From CBDCWO01 sp965223405 (lineage in GTDB: Bacteria; Bacteroidota; Bacteroidia; Chitinophagales; Saprospiraceae), in contig CBDCWO010000006.1 in NCBI GenBank assembly GCA_965223405.1, positions 2,728,001 through 2,792,000 on the forward strand: 64,000 nt of DNA, given 5' to 3'. Below, in pieces: positions 26,073 through 34,931 of the stretch (the stretch's first letter is position 1; each line of letters starts with the position of its first letter). Made by a program: the position numbers and the translations under genes. Under the pieces are notes generated by a model. That model did not search any database. It saw only the letters and a program-made list of their open reading frames with translations, and was not told the DNA's origin.

Positions 26073-26380
26073 CACTTTTTCCCTGAACCTTTATCCATTG
26101 GAGCATTTTCTTTTACTTGCTCAACGAATATTTTGGCAGGTTTAAAAGCCGGGATACAATGTTCCGGTATCTCAAGTGCAATATTCTTTTTAATATGTCT
26201 GCCGATCTTCCTGGCCCTTTTTTTAATAATAAAGGAACCAAAACCACGGATGTACACATTCTCTCCCTCGGAAAGTGAATCTTTTACTTCTTTAAAAAAA
26301 GTTTCCAACGATACCAGAACATCCACTTTTGGTACCCCTGTCTTTTCGGATATGGAAGCTACTAAATCGGCTTTTCTCAT
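26072..26380 (-). CDS. HU-family DNA-binding protein
   Basis: A 102-residue protein, MRKADLVASISEKTGV at the start and the DNA-binding arm region VYIRGFGSFIIKKRARKIGRH. The usual arm motif GRNP is changed to GRHIKKNIALEIPEHCIPAFKPAK, consistent with the HU beta-arm in Bacteroidota. It bends and packages DNA. The Lys-rich C-terminal tail (MDKGSGKK) exceeds the 90-residue E. coli HU. Confidence 0.92.
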   Translation of the reverse strand: MRKADLVASISEKTGVPKVDVLVSLETFFKEVKDSLSEGENVYIRGFGSFIIKKRARKIGRHIKKNIALEIPEHCIPAFKPAKIFVEQVKENAPMDKGSGKK

Positions 26381-26551
26381 CGTTATGAATTGATTTATAA
26401 ACTGTTATAATTAATAATTGGATTATTCCAAAGTGTGGGCAAATTTCGTAAATTTCTTCAACTATCAAAAAAATAACTCCCTAATTTTCAACTTTTTGGA
26501 TCAAATGATGCATAGTTTCAAAAAAAATATTTTTGATCCCAATCAATGAGT

Positions 26552-26559
26552 TACCTTTG
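26552..26559 (+). promoter_or_regulatory. -7 promoter element TACCTTTG for yicC-gmk-apaG
   Basis: A perfect TAnnTTTG box with a TTTG 16 bp upstream (26532-26535). Transcription would start near 26566, after the apparent TTG start at 26533 and before ATG 26584. This fixes the gene start. Confidence 0.75.
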
Positions 26560-26583
26560 TCACTCTTATTACAATTATTAGTT

Positions 26584-27462
26584 ATGGTAATTTCAATGAC
26601 CGGATTTGCAAAGGCTGAAGGAGCATATCAGGGTAATGAGTTCAGTGTGGAAATTAAATCACTGAACAGTAAATATTCCGACGTTCGGGTAAAAGTTCCT
26701 TTCCCACTGAGGTCTAAAGAAATTGAGATCCGCAAATTGGTTAGTAGTCAAATTCCACGAGGTAAAATTGAAATTGCCGTATTACTAAATGATAATCCGG
26801 ACAATGAAGCCTATGTGATCAATAAACACACATTTACTCAGTTCTATCGGCAGCTTTCAGACATCAAAGAAGACTTACAACTCGACGATGGGGATATGAT
26901 GCAGTCTATTTTGAGAATTCCAAATGTAGTAAGTATTGCCAGTGAAAATGCATTGGAGGAAGAGTGGAATCTGGTGAAACGGTTAGTAAATGAATCTTTA
27001 GAAAAACTTGTAGCCTACCAAACTCAAGAAGGCAATGCACTTGCAGCTGATCTGCTAAAGAATGTCAAAAACATTCAATCTTTACTTGAAAAAGTAGAAC
27101 CATACGAAAAAGCCAGAATCACTCAACTTAAGGAACGCTTAGCCAATAATTTAAATGAATATCTACAAAATGCTCAGGTAGATCAAAACCGATTTGAACA
27201 GGAGGTACTTTATTATATCGAAAAATTGGATTTTAACGAGGAGAAAGTTAGACTCGCTCAACACTGCCACTTTTTCAGGGAGATTTTAGAAGAAAAAAAT
27301 CAATTAATCAAAGGAAAGAAATTGGCATTTGTCAGTCAAGAAATGGGCAGAGAAATAAATACCTTAGGAGCGAAAGCCCAGTTTTCAGCTATCCAAAGAA
27401 TTGTAGTACAGATGAAGGATGAATTGGAAAAGATCAAAGAACAGCTTGCCAATGTCCGCTAA
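26584..27462 (+). CDS. yicC: YicC-family endoribonuclease
   Basis: A 292-residue protein from ATG 26584, giving the family N-terminus ISMTGFAKAE. Core blocks VEIKSLNSKYSDVRVKVP, PRGKIEI and the C-terminal FVSQEMGREINTLGAKAQ are all present. YicC proteins are stress-linked endoribonucleases that act on RNA. The gene overlaps gmk by 11 nt and the pair is conserved in many bacteria. Confidence 0.93.
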   Translation: MVISMTGFAKAEGAYQGNEFSVEIKSLNSKYSDVRVKVPFPLRSKEIEIRKLVSSQIPRGKIEIAVLLNDNPDNEAYVINKHTFTQFYRQLSDIKEDLQLDDGDMMQSILRIPNVVSIASENALEEEWNLVKRLVNESLEKLVAYQTQEGNALAADLLKNVKNIQSLLEKVEPYEKARITQLKERLANNLNEYLQNAQVDQNRFEQEVLYYIEKLDFNEEKVRLAQHCHFFREILEEKNQLIKGKKLAFVSQEMGREINTLGAKAQFSAIQRIVVQMKDELEKIKEQLANVR

Positions 27463-28042
27463 ACCTGATGGGAAATTGATCATCTTTACAGCCCCCAGTG
27501 GTGCCGGTAAAAGTACGGTAGTCAACCATTTGTTAGAAAAATTTGATCAGTTGGCATTTTCTGTTTCAGCGACTACACGTAAAAAACGAAAACATGAGAA
27601 AGAGGGAATCCATTATTATTTTATGTCACCAAAAGAGTTCAAGCACTTGATAGAACAAGATGCCTTTGCGGAGTGGCAGGAAGTGTATGAAGGTCAGTAT
27701 TATGGAACTTTAAAAAAGGAAATCGAAGAAATTTGGAGGCAGGGAAAACATATTATTTTTGATATAGAAGTATTAGGTGCTACCAATTTAAAGAAACAAT
27801 ATCCCCAGCATTCTTTGGCCGTTTTTATCAAACCGCCTTCCTACGAAATATTGGTTGAAAGATTGATCAAAAGAAAGTCAGAAGATGAAAAATCACTAAA
27901 GAAAAGGTTGCACAGAATTAGACTGGAATTGAAATACGAAAAGAAATTTGACCTTGTTTTATTGAACGACAAGCTTCCTAAAACGTTATCAGATGCAGAA
28001 GATATTGTTATTGATTTCCTGGAGTTAGAAGAAGAAGAATAA
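27452..28042 (+). CDS. gmk: Guanylate kinase
   Basis: A 196-residue protein from ATG 27452. The P-loop is APSGAGKST, and the GMP-binding region contains SVSATTRKKRKHEKEGIHYYF. The lid Arg/Lys residues lie in RLIKRKSEDEKSLKKRL. It converts GMP to GDP with ATP. The C-terminus is acidic (ELEEEE). It overlaps yicC and precedes apaG by 2 bp. Confidence 0.95.
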   Translation: MSAKPDGKLIIFTAPSGAGKSTVVNHLLEKFDQLAFSVSATTRKKRKHEKEGIHYYFMSPKEFKHLIEQDAFAEWQEVYEGQYYGTLKKEIEEIWRQGKHIIFDIEVLGATNLKKQYPQHSLAVFIKPPSYEILVERLIKRKSEDEKSLKKRLHRIRLELKYEKKFDLVLLNDKLPKTLSDAEDIVIDFLELEEEE

Positions 28043-28044
28043 AA

Positions 28045-28431
28045 ATGGAATCAGCAACCACCCATGGGATAAAAATCAGCGTAGAAACTTTTTTTCAGGA
28101 GAAATATTCAAAACCTGAAATTGATCAATTTGTATTCTCTTATCGCATTACCATTGAAAACCTAAGAAACAATTCAGTTCAGCTATTGTCTAGAGAATGG
28201 TTGATCAAAGATGCCTCAGGAGCACGGAGAGAAGTTCAGGGGGATGGAGTAATTGGGAAACAACCCATTATTGCTCCTGGTGGTCATCATCAATATGTGT
28301 CCTGGTGTCCTCTTTCTACAACGATGGGAATAATGCAAGGAAATTATTTGATGAAAGACCTCAATGATCATTCGACTTTCCAGGTGACTGTACCTGCGTT
28401 CAAATTGACGGCTTCTTTTCTGCTTAATTGA
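28045..28431 (+). CDS. apaG: ApaG domain protein
   Basis: A 128-residue protein, the usual ApaG length. Family blocks FVFSYRITIEN, SREWLIKD, GEG-like VQGDGVIGKQPIIAPG and YVSWCPLSTTMGIMQG can be read. It has a fibronectin III-like fold; its role in metal or nucleotide metabolism is not firmly known. It is third in the yicC operon and convergent with the next gene by 13 bp. Confidence 0.92.
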   Translation: MESATTHGIKISVETFFQEKYSKPEIDQFVFSYRITIENLRNNSVQLLSREWLIKDASGARREVQGDGVIGKQPIIAPGGHHQYVSWCPLSTTMGIMQGNYLMKDLNDHSTFQVTVPAFKLTASFLLN

Positions 28432-28444
28432 ATCCATTTAGGAT

Positions 28445-29038
28445 TTACTCATGTTCCCAACTATTTCCTTTACTGGGAGATAATCCCAGGGCCTCACCAC
28501 TGAGATCCACTCCTAATCCCATTACAGTTCGATTGGCATAATTGAAATAAGATATCACCTGGTTTATTTCAAGAATTTCACCATCGGTCCATCCGGACAG
28601 TTGTAAATGGTGAACCAGGGATTGATGATTATTACCCGGGTGTAAAGTCAAATGAAAAGCATATTTGAGTGCCAGGGCATATTTTTCTGGGAAAGACCCT
28701 GTTTGACCACGTTCCAATCTAGCCCGAATATCCTCTTTTTCAGACTGAGATAAGAGCCGTTCCAATCCTGCACTGTGGTGCTCAATGCAGTACACACAAC
28801 TATTGAGAATGCTGACATAGATACCCAAGGTTTCCAGAAACCATTTTGGTGTCGTATTTTGATGATGGTGGAGTACATTTTTATAAAGAGTCATGTGACC
28901 AACAAGTGTGGCTGGTCTAAGGCTATGAACTTGTAATATTTGATCAATTTGTTGATTCTTCTTTCCCAGTTTACCATAAATCCTTGCCAATTGACCAGTA
29001 GCCTGTTTTGGTTCAATGATTTTTATCCAAGCCATCAT
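28445..29038 (-). CDS. AhpD-like carboxymuconolactone decarboxylase-family peroxidase
   Basis: A 197-residue protein with the AhpD-type redox motif SCVYCIEHH: CxxC followed by His three residues later. The length and sequence (ALKYAFHLTLHPGNNHQSLVHHLQLSGWTDGEILEINQV) fit the uncharacterised peroxidase-related group. It likely reduces hydroperoxides through its thiols. The start could also be Met at 29035. Confidence 0.85.
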   Translation of the reverse strand: MMAWIKIIEPKQATGQLARIYGKLGKKNQQIDQILQVHSLRPATLVGHMTLYKNVLHHHQNTTPKWFLETLGIYVSILNSCVYCIEHHSAGLERLLSQSEKEDIRARLERGQTGSFPEKYALALKYAFHLTLHPGNNHQSLVHHLQLSGWTDGEILEINQVISYFNYANRTVMGLGVDLSGEALGLSPSKGNSWEHE

Positions 29039-29127
29039 CCCTAGTTTTAATAATTATCGAATGGTATACTTATAACCGATCCTTAAAACCGGTTACCAAG
29101 GCAAATTACGGGTATAAGGTGAAAGAA

Positions 29128-29775
29128 TCAGACTAGAAAAGAAATTATTTGAGAGATCTCTTTAACCTCCGGTACTTTTCGTTCTAATTCTTCCTGTTTG
29201 AGCGGCACATTTGCGGTATACGCTATACATTGCATGCCTGCTCGATGAGCCGCGATAACCCCATGGATACTATCTTCTATCACCAGGCAGGCATGAGCTT
29301 CATATCCCATATCTTTAGCAGCATGAATAAATAATCCCGGGTCTGGCTTGAAGTGACCAATATCATATGCGCTAAACATTTTACCTTCGAAAAAGTCGAA
29401 TAATCCAGCGATTTTGAGATTGTGTACCATTTTTGCAAACGGTCCGTTAGAAGCCACGCAAAAAGGAACTTCTAGTGAGTCAAGCAACTCTGTAACTCCT
29501 GCCACAGGACTAAGTTCACGTGTGAATGCCTCAAAGCTGGCCTTGCGATACCGTGTCCCCAGGTCCTCAGGTAATTTGACATCATATTTCGTTTCCACGT
29601 ATTCGATACACTTGGCCAGAGTCGTGCCGGGAAAAACAGCAACAGCTTCTTCATTGGGGAATGGAATTCCCAAATCTCTAACCAATTCGGCAAAAACGCG
29701 ATTTGCAATGGGTTCGCTATCCACTAATACACCATCACAATCGAAGATTATACAATCAATACGGGGATCAATCAT
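29128..29775 (-). CDS. HAD-superfamily phosphatase / phosphoglucomutase-like
   Basis: A 215-residue protein from ATG 29775. HAD motif I is FDCDGVLVDSE, with a cap domain, motif II in CVASNGP, and motifs III/IV in GHFKPDPGLF and CLVIEDSIHGVIAAHRAGM. It is a small phosphomonoesterase or a beta-phosphoglucomutase relative; the substrate is unknown. Its start overlaps the stop of the YpdA gene by 8 nt, so it ends a three-gene operon. Confidence 0.87.
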   Translation of the reverse strand: MIDPRIDCIIFDCDGVLVDSEPIANRVFAELVRDLGIPFPNEEAVAVFPGTTLAKCIEYVETKYDVKLPEDLGTRYRKASFEAFTRELSPVAGVTELLDSLEVPFCVASNGPFAKMVHNLKIAGLFDFFEGKMFSAYDIGHFKPDPGLFIHAAKDMGYEAHACLVIEDSIHGVIAAHRAGMQCIAYTANVPLKQEELERKVPEVKEISQIISFLV

Positions 29776-30754
29776 AGCTTGGTGATTTTTGGATAATATC
29801 ATTGATGATCATATTGGCATGTTCGCGACTGTTTTCTATAAATAACTTGTTAGTCTCAAGGCCAGCGCAAATTACACCGGCAAGATATACATTAGGAAGA
29901 TTGGTTTCTAAGGTTTCAGCATCACATTTGGGAGTCATAAAGTGATCCCGATTAATGGTAATTCCAAGGCTTTGAATAAAACTATAATTGGGTTGATATC
30001 CGGTCATAGCCAACACATAATCATTCTCTAATGTAAGAATCCCATCAGGCGTGGATATCACAATTTCACGTTCCCGGATTTCGACTACATTTGAATTAAA
30101 ATATGCTTTGATGCTGCCTTCTTTAATCCTGTTTTCGATATTTGGACGAATCCAGTATTTTACGGAAGGTTTGATCGTATCTTCTCTCACTACCATGGTA
30201 ACTTTTGCACCTTTATACAAGGTCTCCAATGCCACATCACATCCCGAATTTCCTGCACCTATGATGGCTAGGTTTTGACCAATATAAGGATGTGGGTCGT
30301 CATAATAATGTTTTACTTTATTAAGTTCTTCACCAGGAACATTCATCAAGACCGGCGTATCGTAAAATCCGGTTGCCACGATAATATTTTTTGCCAGATA
30401 AGTTGTTTTATTCGTGGTTACCAAATAACTATTTTCATAGGCCTGTAAGGAAATTGCCGGTTCGTAAAGTCTGATATCTAGATTCCAGTGATCAACCACT
30501 CTACGGAAATATTCCAATGCTTCTCTGCGCGTAGGTTTATCGCTATGAGAGATAAAGGGTACATCGCCGATTTCTAATAACCTTGAAGTGGAAAAAAAGG
30601 TCATATTTGCAGGGAAGTGGTAGATGGAATTTACTAACACCCCTTTTTCCACAATGATACTGCTCATATTATTCTCTTTGGCAGAGATTGCACATGCCAG
30701 ACCGATCGGTCCGGCTCCGATTATCAATAGATCTGTTTTCTCGGACTGATTCAT
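29768..30754 (-). CDS. ypdA: YpdA-family putative bacillithiol disulfide reductase
   Basis: A 328-residue flavoprotein. The FAD-binding loop is LLIIGAGPIGLAC and the NAD(P)H loop is LAIIGAGNSGCDVA. The segment FFSTSRLLEIGDVPFISH and the end (AGVICAGLETNKLFIENSREHA) are typical of the YpdA branch of thioredoxin reductase-like proteins, which recycle oxidised bacillithiol. There is no redox CxxC, as expected for YpdA. It sits between the HAD and universal stress genes and overlaps both. Confidence 0.88.
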   Translation of the reverse strand: MNQSEKTDLLIIGAGPIGLACAISAKENNMSSIIVEKGVLVNSIYHFPANMTFFSTSRLLEIGDVPFISHSDKPTRREALEYFRRVVDHWNLDIRLYEPAISLQAYENSYLVTTNKTTYLAKNIIVATGFYDTPVLMNVPGEELNKVKHYYDDPHPYIGQNLAIIGAGNSGCDVALETLYKGAKVTMVVREDTIKPSVKYWIRPNIENRIKEGSIKAYFNSNVVEIREREIVISTPDGILTLENDYVLAMTGYQPNYSFIQSLGITINRDHFMTPKCDAETLETNLPNVYLAGVICAGLETNKLFIENSREHANMIINDIIQKSPSYD

Positions 30755-31557
30755 TACAAAGTAATTTCAGGCATTAAAAAAATAGGTTGTCGTACATCAA
30801 ATTCAACTTTCGTATATCTGGATGTGGCAAAAGCTTTTTGGAAAATTCCTCTTTTTCTCAGGACCATGGCCATAATGCTATAGGACTGGGTTTTATAAAT
30901 GTGATTGGCGGCTGTAAGTATATTCTCACTCTCCAATTCTATAAAAGGAACATCCACATGATTGAACAATTTTAAGAGATCCAGCTTAATTTTATCTTCT
31001 TCAGTACATATTACATGAGCAGCTTTTAATTGGGCTCTGGTAAACATCAAGAGATCACTTAATGGTACTATGGTATGGATTACATTTTTCAACAATTGAC
31101 GGAAGCAAAATAAAATTTCATTTGGTTTCGTAATCGGGGTATTTTCCGGTATAAGGAGTAAAGGTATATCGCTTTGTTTGATCATTTTCCCTGAGGTTTT
31201 ACCGATGGAAATCATGGGATCTTGCGTAACGCCCTGGGTGCCTGCAAAAATCACATCGATCTCATTGATATGGGCTGACCTAATCAGTACTGTGGCAGGT
31301 TCACCCTGAAGGACTTTACCTTCCAAAGTACTTTCTTCATTTATTACCGGAGTGTACTGATCAACCAACTGCTGAATTTTTTCCTCAAAATTTTCTTTTA
31401 CCTTTCCCGATAAGGACATCTTTCCAGACTTGGCAGGTGTGTTAAATACATGGACCAAATAGATGTTTACAGGCTGTGCGTTGACTAATGAAATGGCATA
31501 TTCCAACGACTTTTCCGCGTTAACAGAGAAGTCCGTTGCCACCAATATTTTCTTCAT
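30754..31557 (-). CDS. Universal stress protein (UspA family)
   Basis: A 267-residue protein. The first domain (MKKILVATDFS at the start, GKTSGKMIKQSDIPLLLIPE at its end, residues 1-145) is a full UspA fold. The second half (residues 146-267) is a degenerate Usp-like domain. The ATP-binding G-x2-G-x9-G(S/T) pattern is not clearly met, so ATP binding is uncertain. It is first in the operon: its TAA/ATG overlap with ypdA shows tight coupling. Confidence 0.87.
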   Translation of the reverse strand: MKKILVATDFSVNAEKSLEYAISLVNAQPVNIYLVHVFNTPAKSGKMSLSGKVKENFEEKIQQLVDQYTPVINEESTLEGKVLQGEPATVLIRSAHINEIDVIFAGTQGVTQDPMISIGKTSGKMIKQSDIPLLLIPENTPITKPNEILFCFRQLLKNVIHTIVPLSDLLMFTRAQLKAAHVICTEEDKIKLDLLKLFNHVDVPFIELESENILTAANHIYKTQSYSIMAMVLRKRGIFQKAFATSRYTKVEFDVRQPIFLMPEITL

Positions 31558-31710
31558 TATTGAAAATTTGCGCGAAGGTACTGAAATAGTAAATAAGAGA
31601 ATACATTAACCCATACAAAATGATATTAATTCCGAACTTCAAAAAACCAAAATCTATTGGAGGTTAAAACGTATTATTTGTCCTGATAACTATCAGATTT
31701 ACATGATATA

Positions 31711-31718
31711 TATATTTG
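31711..31718 (+). promoter_or_regulatory. -7 promoter element TATATTTG
   Basis: Matches TAnnTTTG and lies 85 bp before the propeller gene start at 31803. No TTTG is seen at the usual -33 distance. Confidence 0.4.
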
Positions 31719-31802
31719 TAAAACCTATCTTTAAATAAACTGGGATAAGTATAATAATTCTTGATACTTTTTCAAATTATTACATCACCTCAGAATGGTA
31801 AA

Positions 31803-32879
31803 ATGAAAGTCATTTATTCAGTTTTTCTACTTTTGATTGCTATTGGCAACTATTCTTGTCATAAAAGTGAAAATGATAATATTATTGTTGACAAGTTTCC
31901 TCAAACTGTTGAATTATTCGGAACTCCGGTAAAACCTATATCATTTGGCAGTTCTGGAAATGTAAATCTGCTTGTAGCAGATACATTTCTAATTCTTCAG
32001 AGAAGGGAGATAAAATGTGTTAAAATATATAGTACGAATTCCCACCAACTTCTCCAAGAATTCGGTACAATTGGCAAAGGACCAGGAGAGTTCCTTCAGC
32101 CTGAATTGACCAATTATTACACCAGAAATCCTTTGAATTATTCCCCTGAAATTTATGTGTATGACTATTCAAGAAAAGAAATTACCCAAATTGATTTATT
32201 TAAGGCTGTTAATAGCCAGAAATCGTTCTACCAACAAGATAAAATTCACGAGATAAATACGTACACCAGATATTTTTTTTATGAAGATTCTACAATGATG
32301 TTAGTTACTCCTGAAGAGCCGATGCGATTTCTGATCTATGATATTCATCAATCCAAAATGAATAAAATTCCGTTTTTACCTGTATTGGACTTTAAAATTA
32401 AGAACGATTTACATCATGCAGTGTACCGTTCAGCTACTTATGTAGACAAGAACCTTGGGCTTTTTGTTTCTGCGCCTATGGGATTGGGGGAGGTTAATTT
32501 TTTTGGATTAGATGGGAAATTGCATCGATCAACTATATTTCAGCCACGAGATAAATTACAAGATTATTTGAATATGGATCCACCTGAAATCAAATTAAAT
32601 ATTGTTCACATTAGAGTCAAAAATGATTTGATTTATGGCTTAAACTATAATAATTTAAACTCTAAACTTTCTAATCGGGCAACAAAAAAAGGGGAGAATG
32701 TTATAGATAATTTCAAAATACAGGTATTCAATTGGAGTGGTCAGCCTGTAAAAGAATATATTTTGGCAGACCAAAGATACATTACCTCGTTTGCAATAGA
32801 TTTAAAACATAATAGAATATATGCTTATGATATGGAACTTGAATACAATAATATTGTGAGTTACGATATAAAAAATTAA
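31803..32879 (+). CDS. 6-bladed beta-propeller lipoprotein
   Basis: A 358-residue protein from ATG 31803, which directly starts an SPII signal (MKVIYSVFLLLIAIGNYSC). The propeller hallmark is GTIGKGPGEFLQPE (compare FGGGPNEIKDM in the protein at 1555). It is anchored in the envelope; its ligand is unknown. Unlike the first propeller gene it has no peptide gene nearby. It is divergent from the universal stress operon. Confidence 0.75.
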   Translation: MKVIYSVFLLLIAIGNYSCHKSENDNIIVDKFPQTVELFGTPVKPISFGSSGNVNLLVADTFLILQRREIKCVKIYSTNSHQLLQEFGTIGKGPGEFLQPELTNYYTRNPLNYSPEIYVYDYSRKEITQIDLFKAVNSQKSFYQQDKIHEINTYTRYFFYEDSTMMLVTPEEPMRFLIYDIHQSKMNKIPFLPVLDFKIKNDLHHAVYRSATYVDKNLGLFVSAPMGLGEVNFFGLDGKLHRSTIFQPRDKLQDYLNMDPPEIKLNIVHIRVKNDLIYGLNYNNLNSKLSNRATKKGENVIDNFKIQVFNWSGQPVKEYILADQRYITSFAIDLKHNRIYAYDMELEYNNIVSYDIKN

Positions 32880-33039
32880 TTCTGCAATGCTCGATTTGAA
32901 TGGTAATTAATTCAGAAAATCTTAATACTTATTCCTAACGGCCATTTAATTTTACTTTACGATGGGTGGTTAGACCTGTGAATACTGAATTTGGATAAAC
33001 TAAAATAGTTGCATATGCTTCTTCTACGGCGAGGACTTA

Positions 33040-33663
33040 TTATTCAATGATAAGTTCTTCAATTGGTTTTCTTTTCCGGGGGGATGGATTTTCCAAAGGA
33101 TAACCAATCGGGAGTAAGGCAACGGGATACAAATTTTCATCCCAGTCGAATAGTCTTTGGATCGCTTTGTCATCCATCAATCTCATCCAACAGGTGCCTA
33201 AACCAAAATCTAAAGCTCTTAAGGCTATATGCTCAATAGCAATTGCCACGTTAAATGCAACTGATGCGCTTAATTGCTTTAAGCTCATTTGGGATTTGAT
33301 TTGGGTCTTCTTATTCAGGATCTCGCAAATATCTTGATCAAAAGCTCCTATTTTTCCCAAATCCTGAACCCCGGAAGTACGACCATCCAAGTAGCCTTGA
33401 ATATCTGCACATACGACTAATACCACCGGAGCTTCACTTACGAAGCGTTGATTGTAAGCAATCTTTTGCAATTGTAGTTTTGTAGAGTGATCTCTCACTA
33501 TTTTGAAGCGCCAGGGTTGAGCATTACACCCGGAAGGTGCCAACCTAGCCGATTCTAAAAGTAAAAATAGGATCTCATCTGAAATTTCTGTTGGCTTGAA
33601 TTTGCGTATACTTCGTCTATTTTCAATGGCCTGTTGCGTAGTTAGTGGCTTTTGATCTTTCAT
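33040..33663 (-). CDS. Nitroreductase-family flavoprotein
   Basis: A 207-residue protein. The FMN-binding N-terminus (AIENRRSIRKFKPTEIS, LLESARLAPSGCNAQPWRF) and C-terminal VALLPIGYPLENPSPRKRKP are typical of small nitroreductases. It reduces nitro-compounds, quinones or enones with NAD(P)H. The fold dimerises. Transcribed alone. Confidence 0.9.
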   Translation of the reverse strand: MKDQKPLTTQQAIENRRSIRKFKPTEISDEILFLLLESARLAPSGCNAQPWRFKIVRDHSTKLQLQKIAYNQRFVSEAPVVLVVCADIQGYLDGRTSGVQDLGKIGAFDQDICEILNKKTQIKSQMSLKQLSASVAFNVAIAIEHIALRALDFGLGTCWMRLMDDKAIQRLFDWDENLYPVALLPIGYPLENPSPRKRKPIEELIIE

Positions 33664-33853
33664 TTTTTACCGCTTTACTAGTTGCATTTTTGAGTATCTC
33701 GTAAGAATCGGGATAATAGTCCTCTTTGCATTAATGCCGTGTCCAGATCTAATGGAGGCGCATAATCTTTACTTCCCATTCAGTGAGAGTAGTTAAAGAT
33801 ATTTTGTTTTATTCAGAAGTGTAGTAAAAGGTTCAAGTTTTTTTGCAAGTCAA

Positions 33854-34705
33854 TCATTGAGACTTCTGCAACCATTCTAAATACCCATTGGTAAATAAAT
33901 CGGGCATCAGGGGTGAATCGCGATCTATACTGTATTTTGCAAAATCTGTCATTCCTGACTCTTTTAAAATGTCTTCATCAATACAGAAATTACCGCTAAA
34001 CTCAGTACTCTTTTGGCTTACAATTTGCAAGGCCGCATCGGCTACAATGTCAGGGGTCCGCGACATCTTCATCATCGTTTCACCACCGAGAAGGTTTTTT
34101 ACTGCAGCTGTAGCAATAGTGGTCTGTGGCCATAAACAGTTGCAGGCAATACCCATCGGTCGATATTCGACAGCCATGCCAAGCATACAAAGACTCATGT
34201 TGAACTTGGAAATGGTATAGGCTACATGAGGACCAAAATATTCAGGAGTTAAGGTCAATGGGGGTGATAAAGTGAGGATGTGTGGATTTGACGCTTTCTT
34301 CAAGTGTGGAAGACAGGCTACCGATACCAGGTAAGTTCCTCGATAGTTGATCTGGTTCATCAGATCAAATCTTTTCATCGGAAGATGTTCGCTGGGGGTC
34401 AGGTTGATAGCACTGGCATTATTGATCACGATATCAATACCTCCAAAGCTATCAATTGTTGCCTCGACAGCAGACCTAATGCTTTGTTCATCTCTAACAT
34501 CAACCTGAACTGCCAGGGCTTTTCCTCCCGCTGCCTCTATTTCCTTAGCAGCAGAATAAATGGTTCCTGGTAGTTTGGGATGAGGATCTACAGTTTTAGC
34601 AGCTACTACGATATTTGCACCTTCTTTGGCAAATCGCAGCCCAATAGTTTTACCAATTCCACGGCTGGCGCCGGTGATAAATACGGTTTTATCTTTTAGT
34701 ATCAT
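33854..34705 (-). CDS. Short-chain dehydrogenase/reductase (HSDL2-like)
   Basis: A 283-residue protein. The NAD(P) loop is TGASRGIG and the active-site pair is Tyr-x3-Lys in YTISK, with the preceding catalytic Ser in LSPPLTL. The long C-terminal region (FCIDEDILKESGMTDFAKY) resembles HSDL2-type SDRs, which act on acyl or steroid substrates. The substrate is unknown. The next gene upstream (GHL10) ends about 225 bp away. Confidence 0.85.
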   Translation of the reverse strand: MILKDKTVFITGASRGIGKTIGLRFAKEGANIVVAAKTVDPHPKLPGTIYSAAKEIEAAGGKALAVQVDVRDEQSIRSAVEATIDSFGGIDIVINNASAINLTPSEHLPMKRFDLMNQINYRGTYLVSVACLPHLKKASNPHILTLSPPLTLTPEYFGPHVAYTISKFNMSLCMLGMAVEYRPMGIACNCLWPQTTIATAAVKNLLGGETMMKMSRTPDIVADAALQIVSQKSTEFSGNFCIDEDILKESGMTDFAKYSIDRDSPLMPDLFTNGYLEWLQKSQ

Positions 34706-34931
34706 ATCTTTTTATTGTTGTTGCATCAATGGGAATAAATTAATTCCGGAGCTTTGTATAAGCTAAGATATCCTTTATATATAGATATGGAAGGAAAGAA
34801 CAAGAAATCAGACAAAAGAAAGCTGACATCAGAGGTCATGGTTAGAATTCTGTCTTCAAACTCAGTTCTCCAACTTCTACCATCGCAACTACTTGGAGCA
34901 AGAGGTCAGACAAAACCAAAATAGATTGCTA

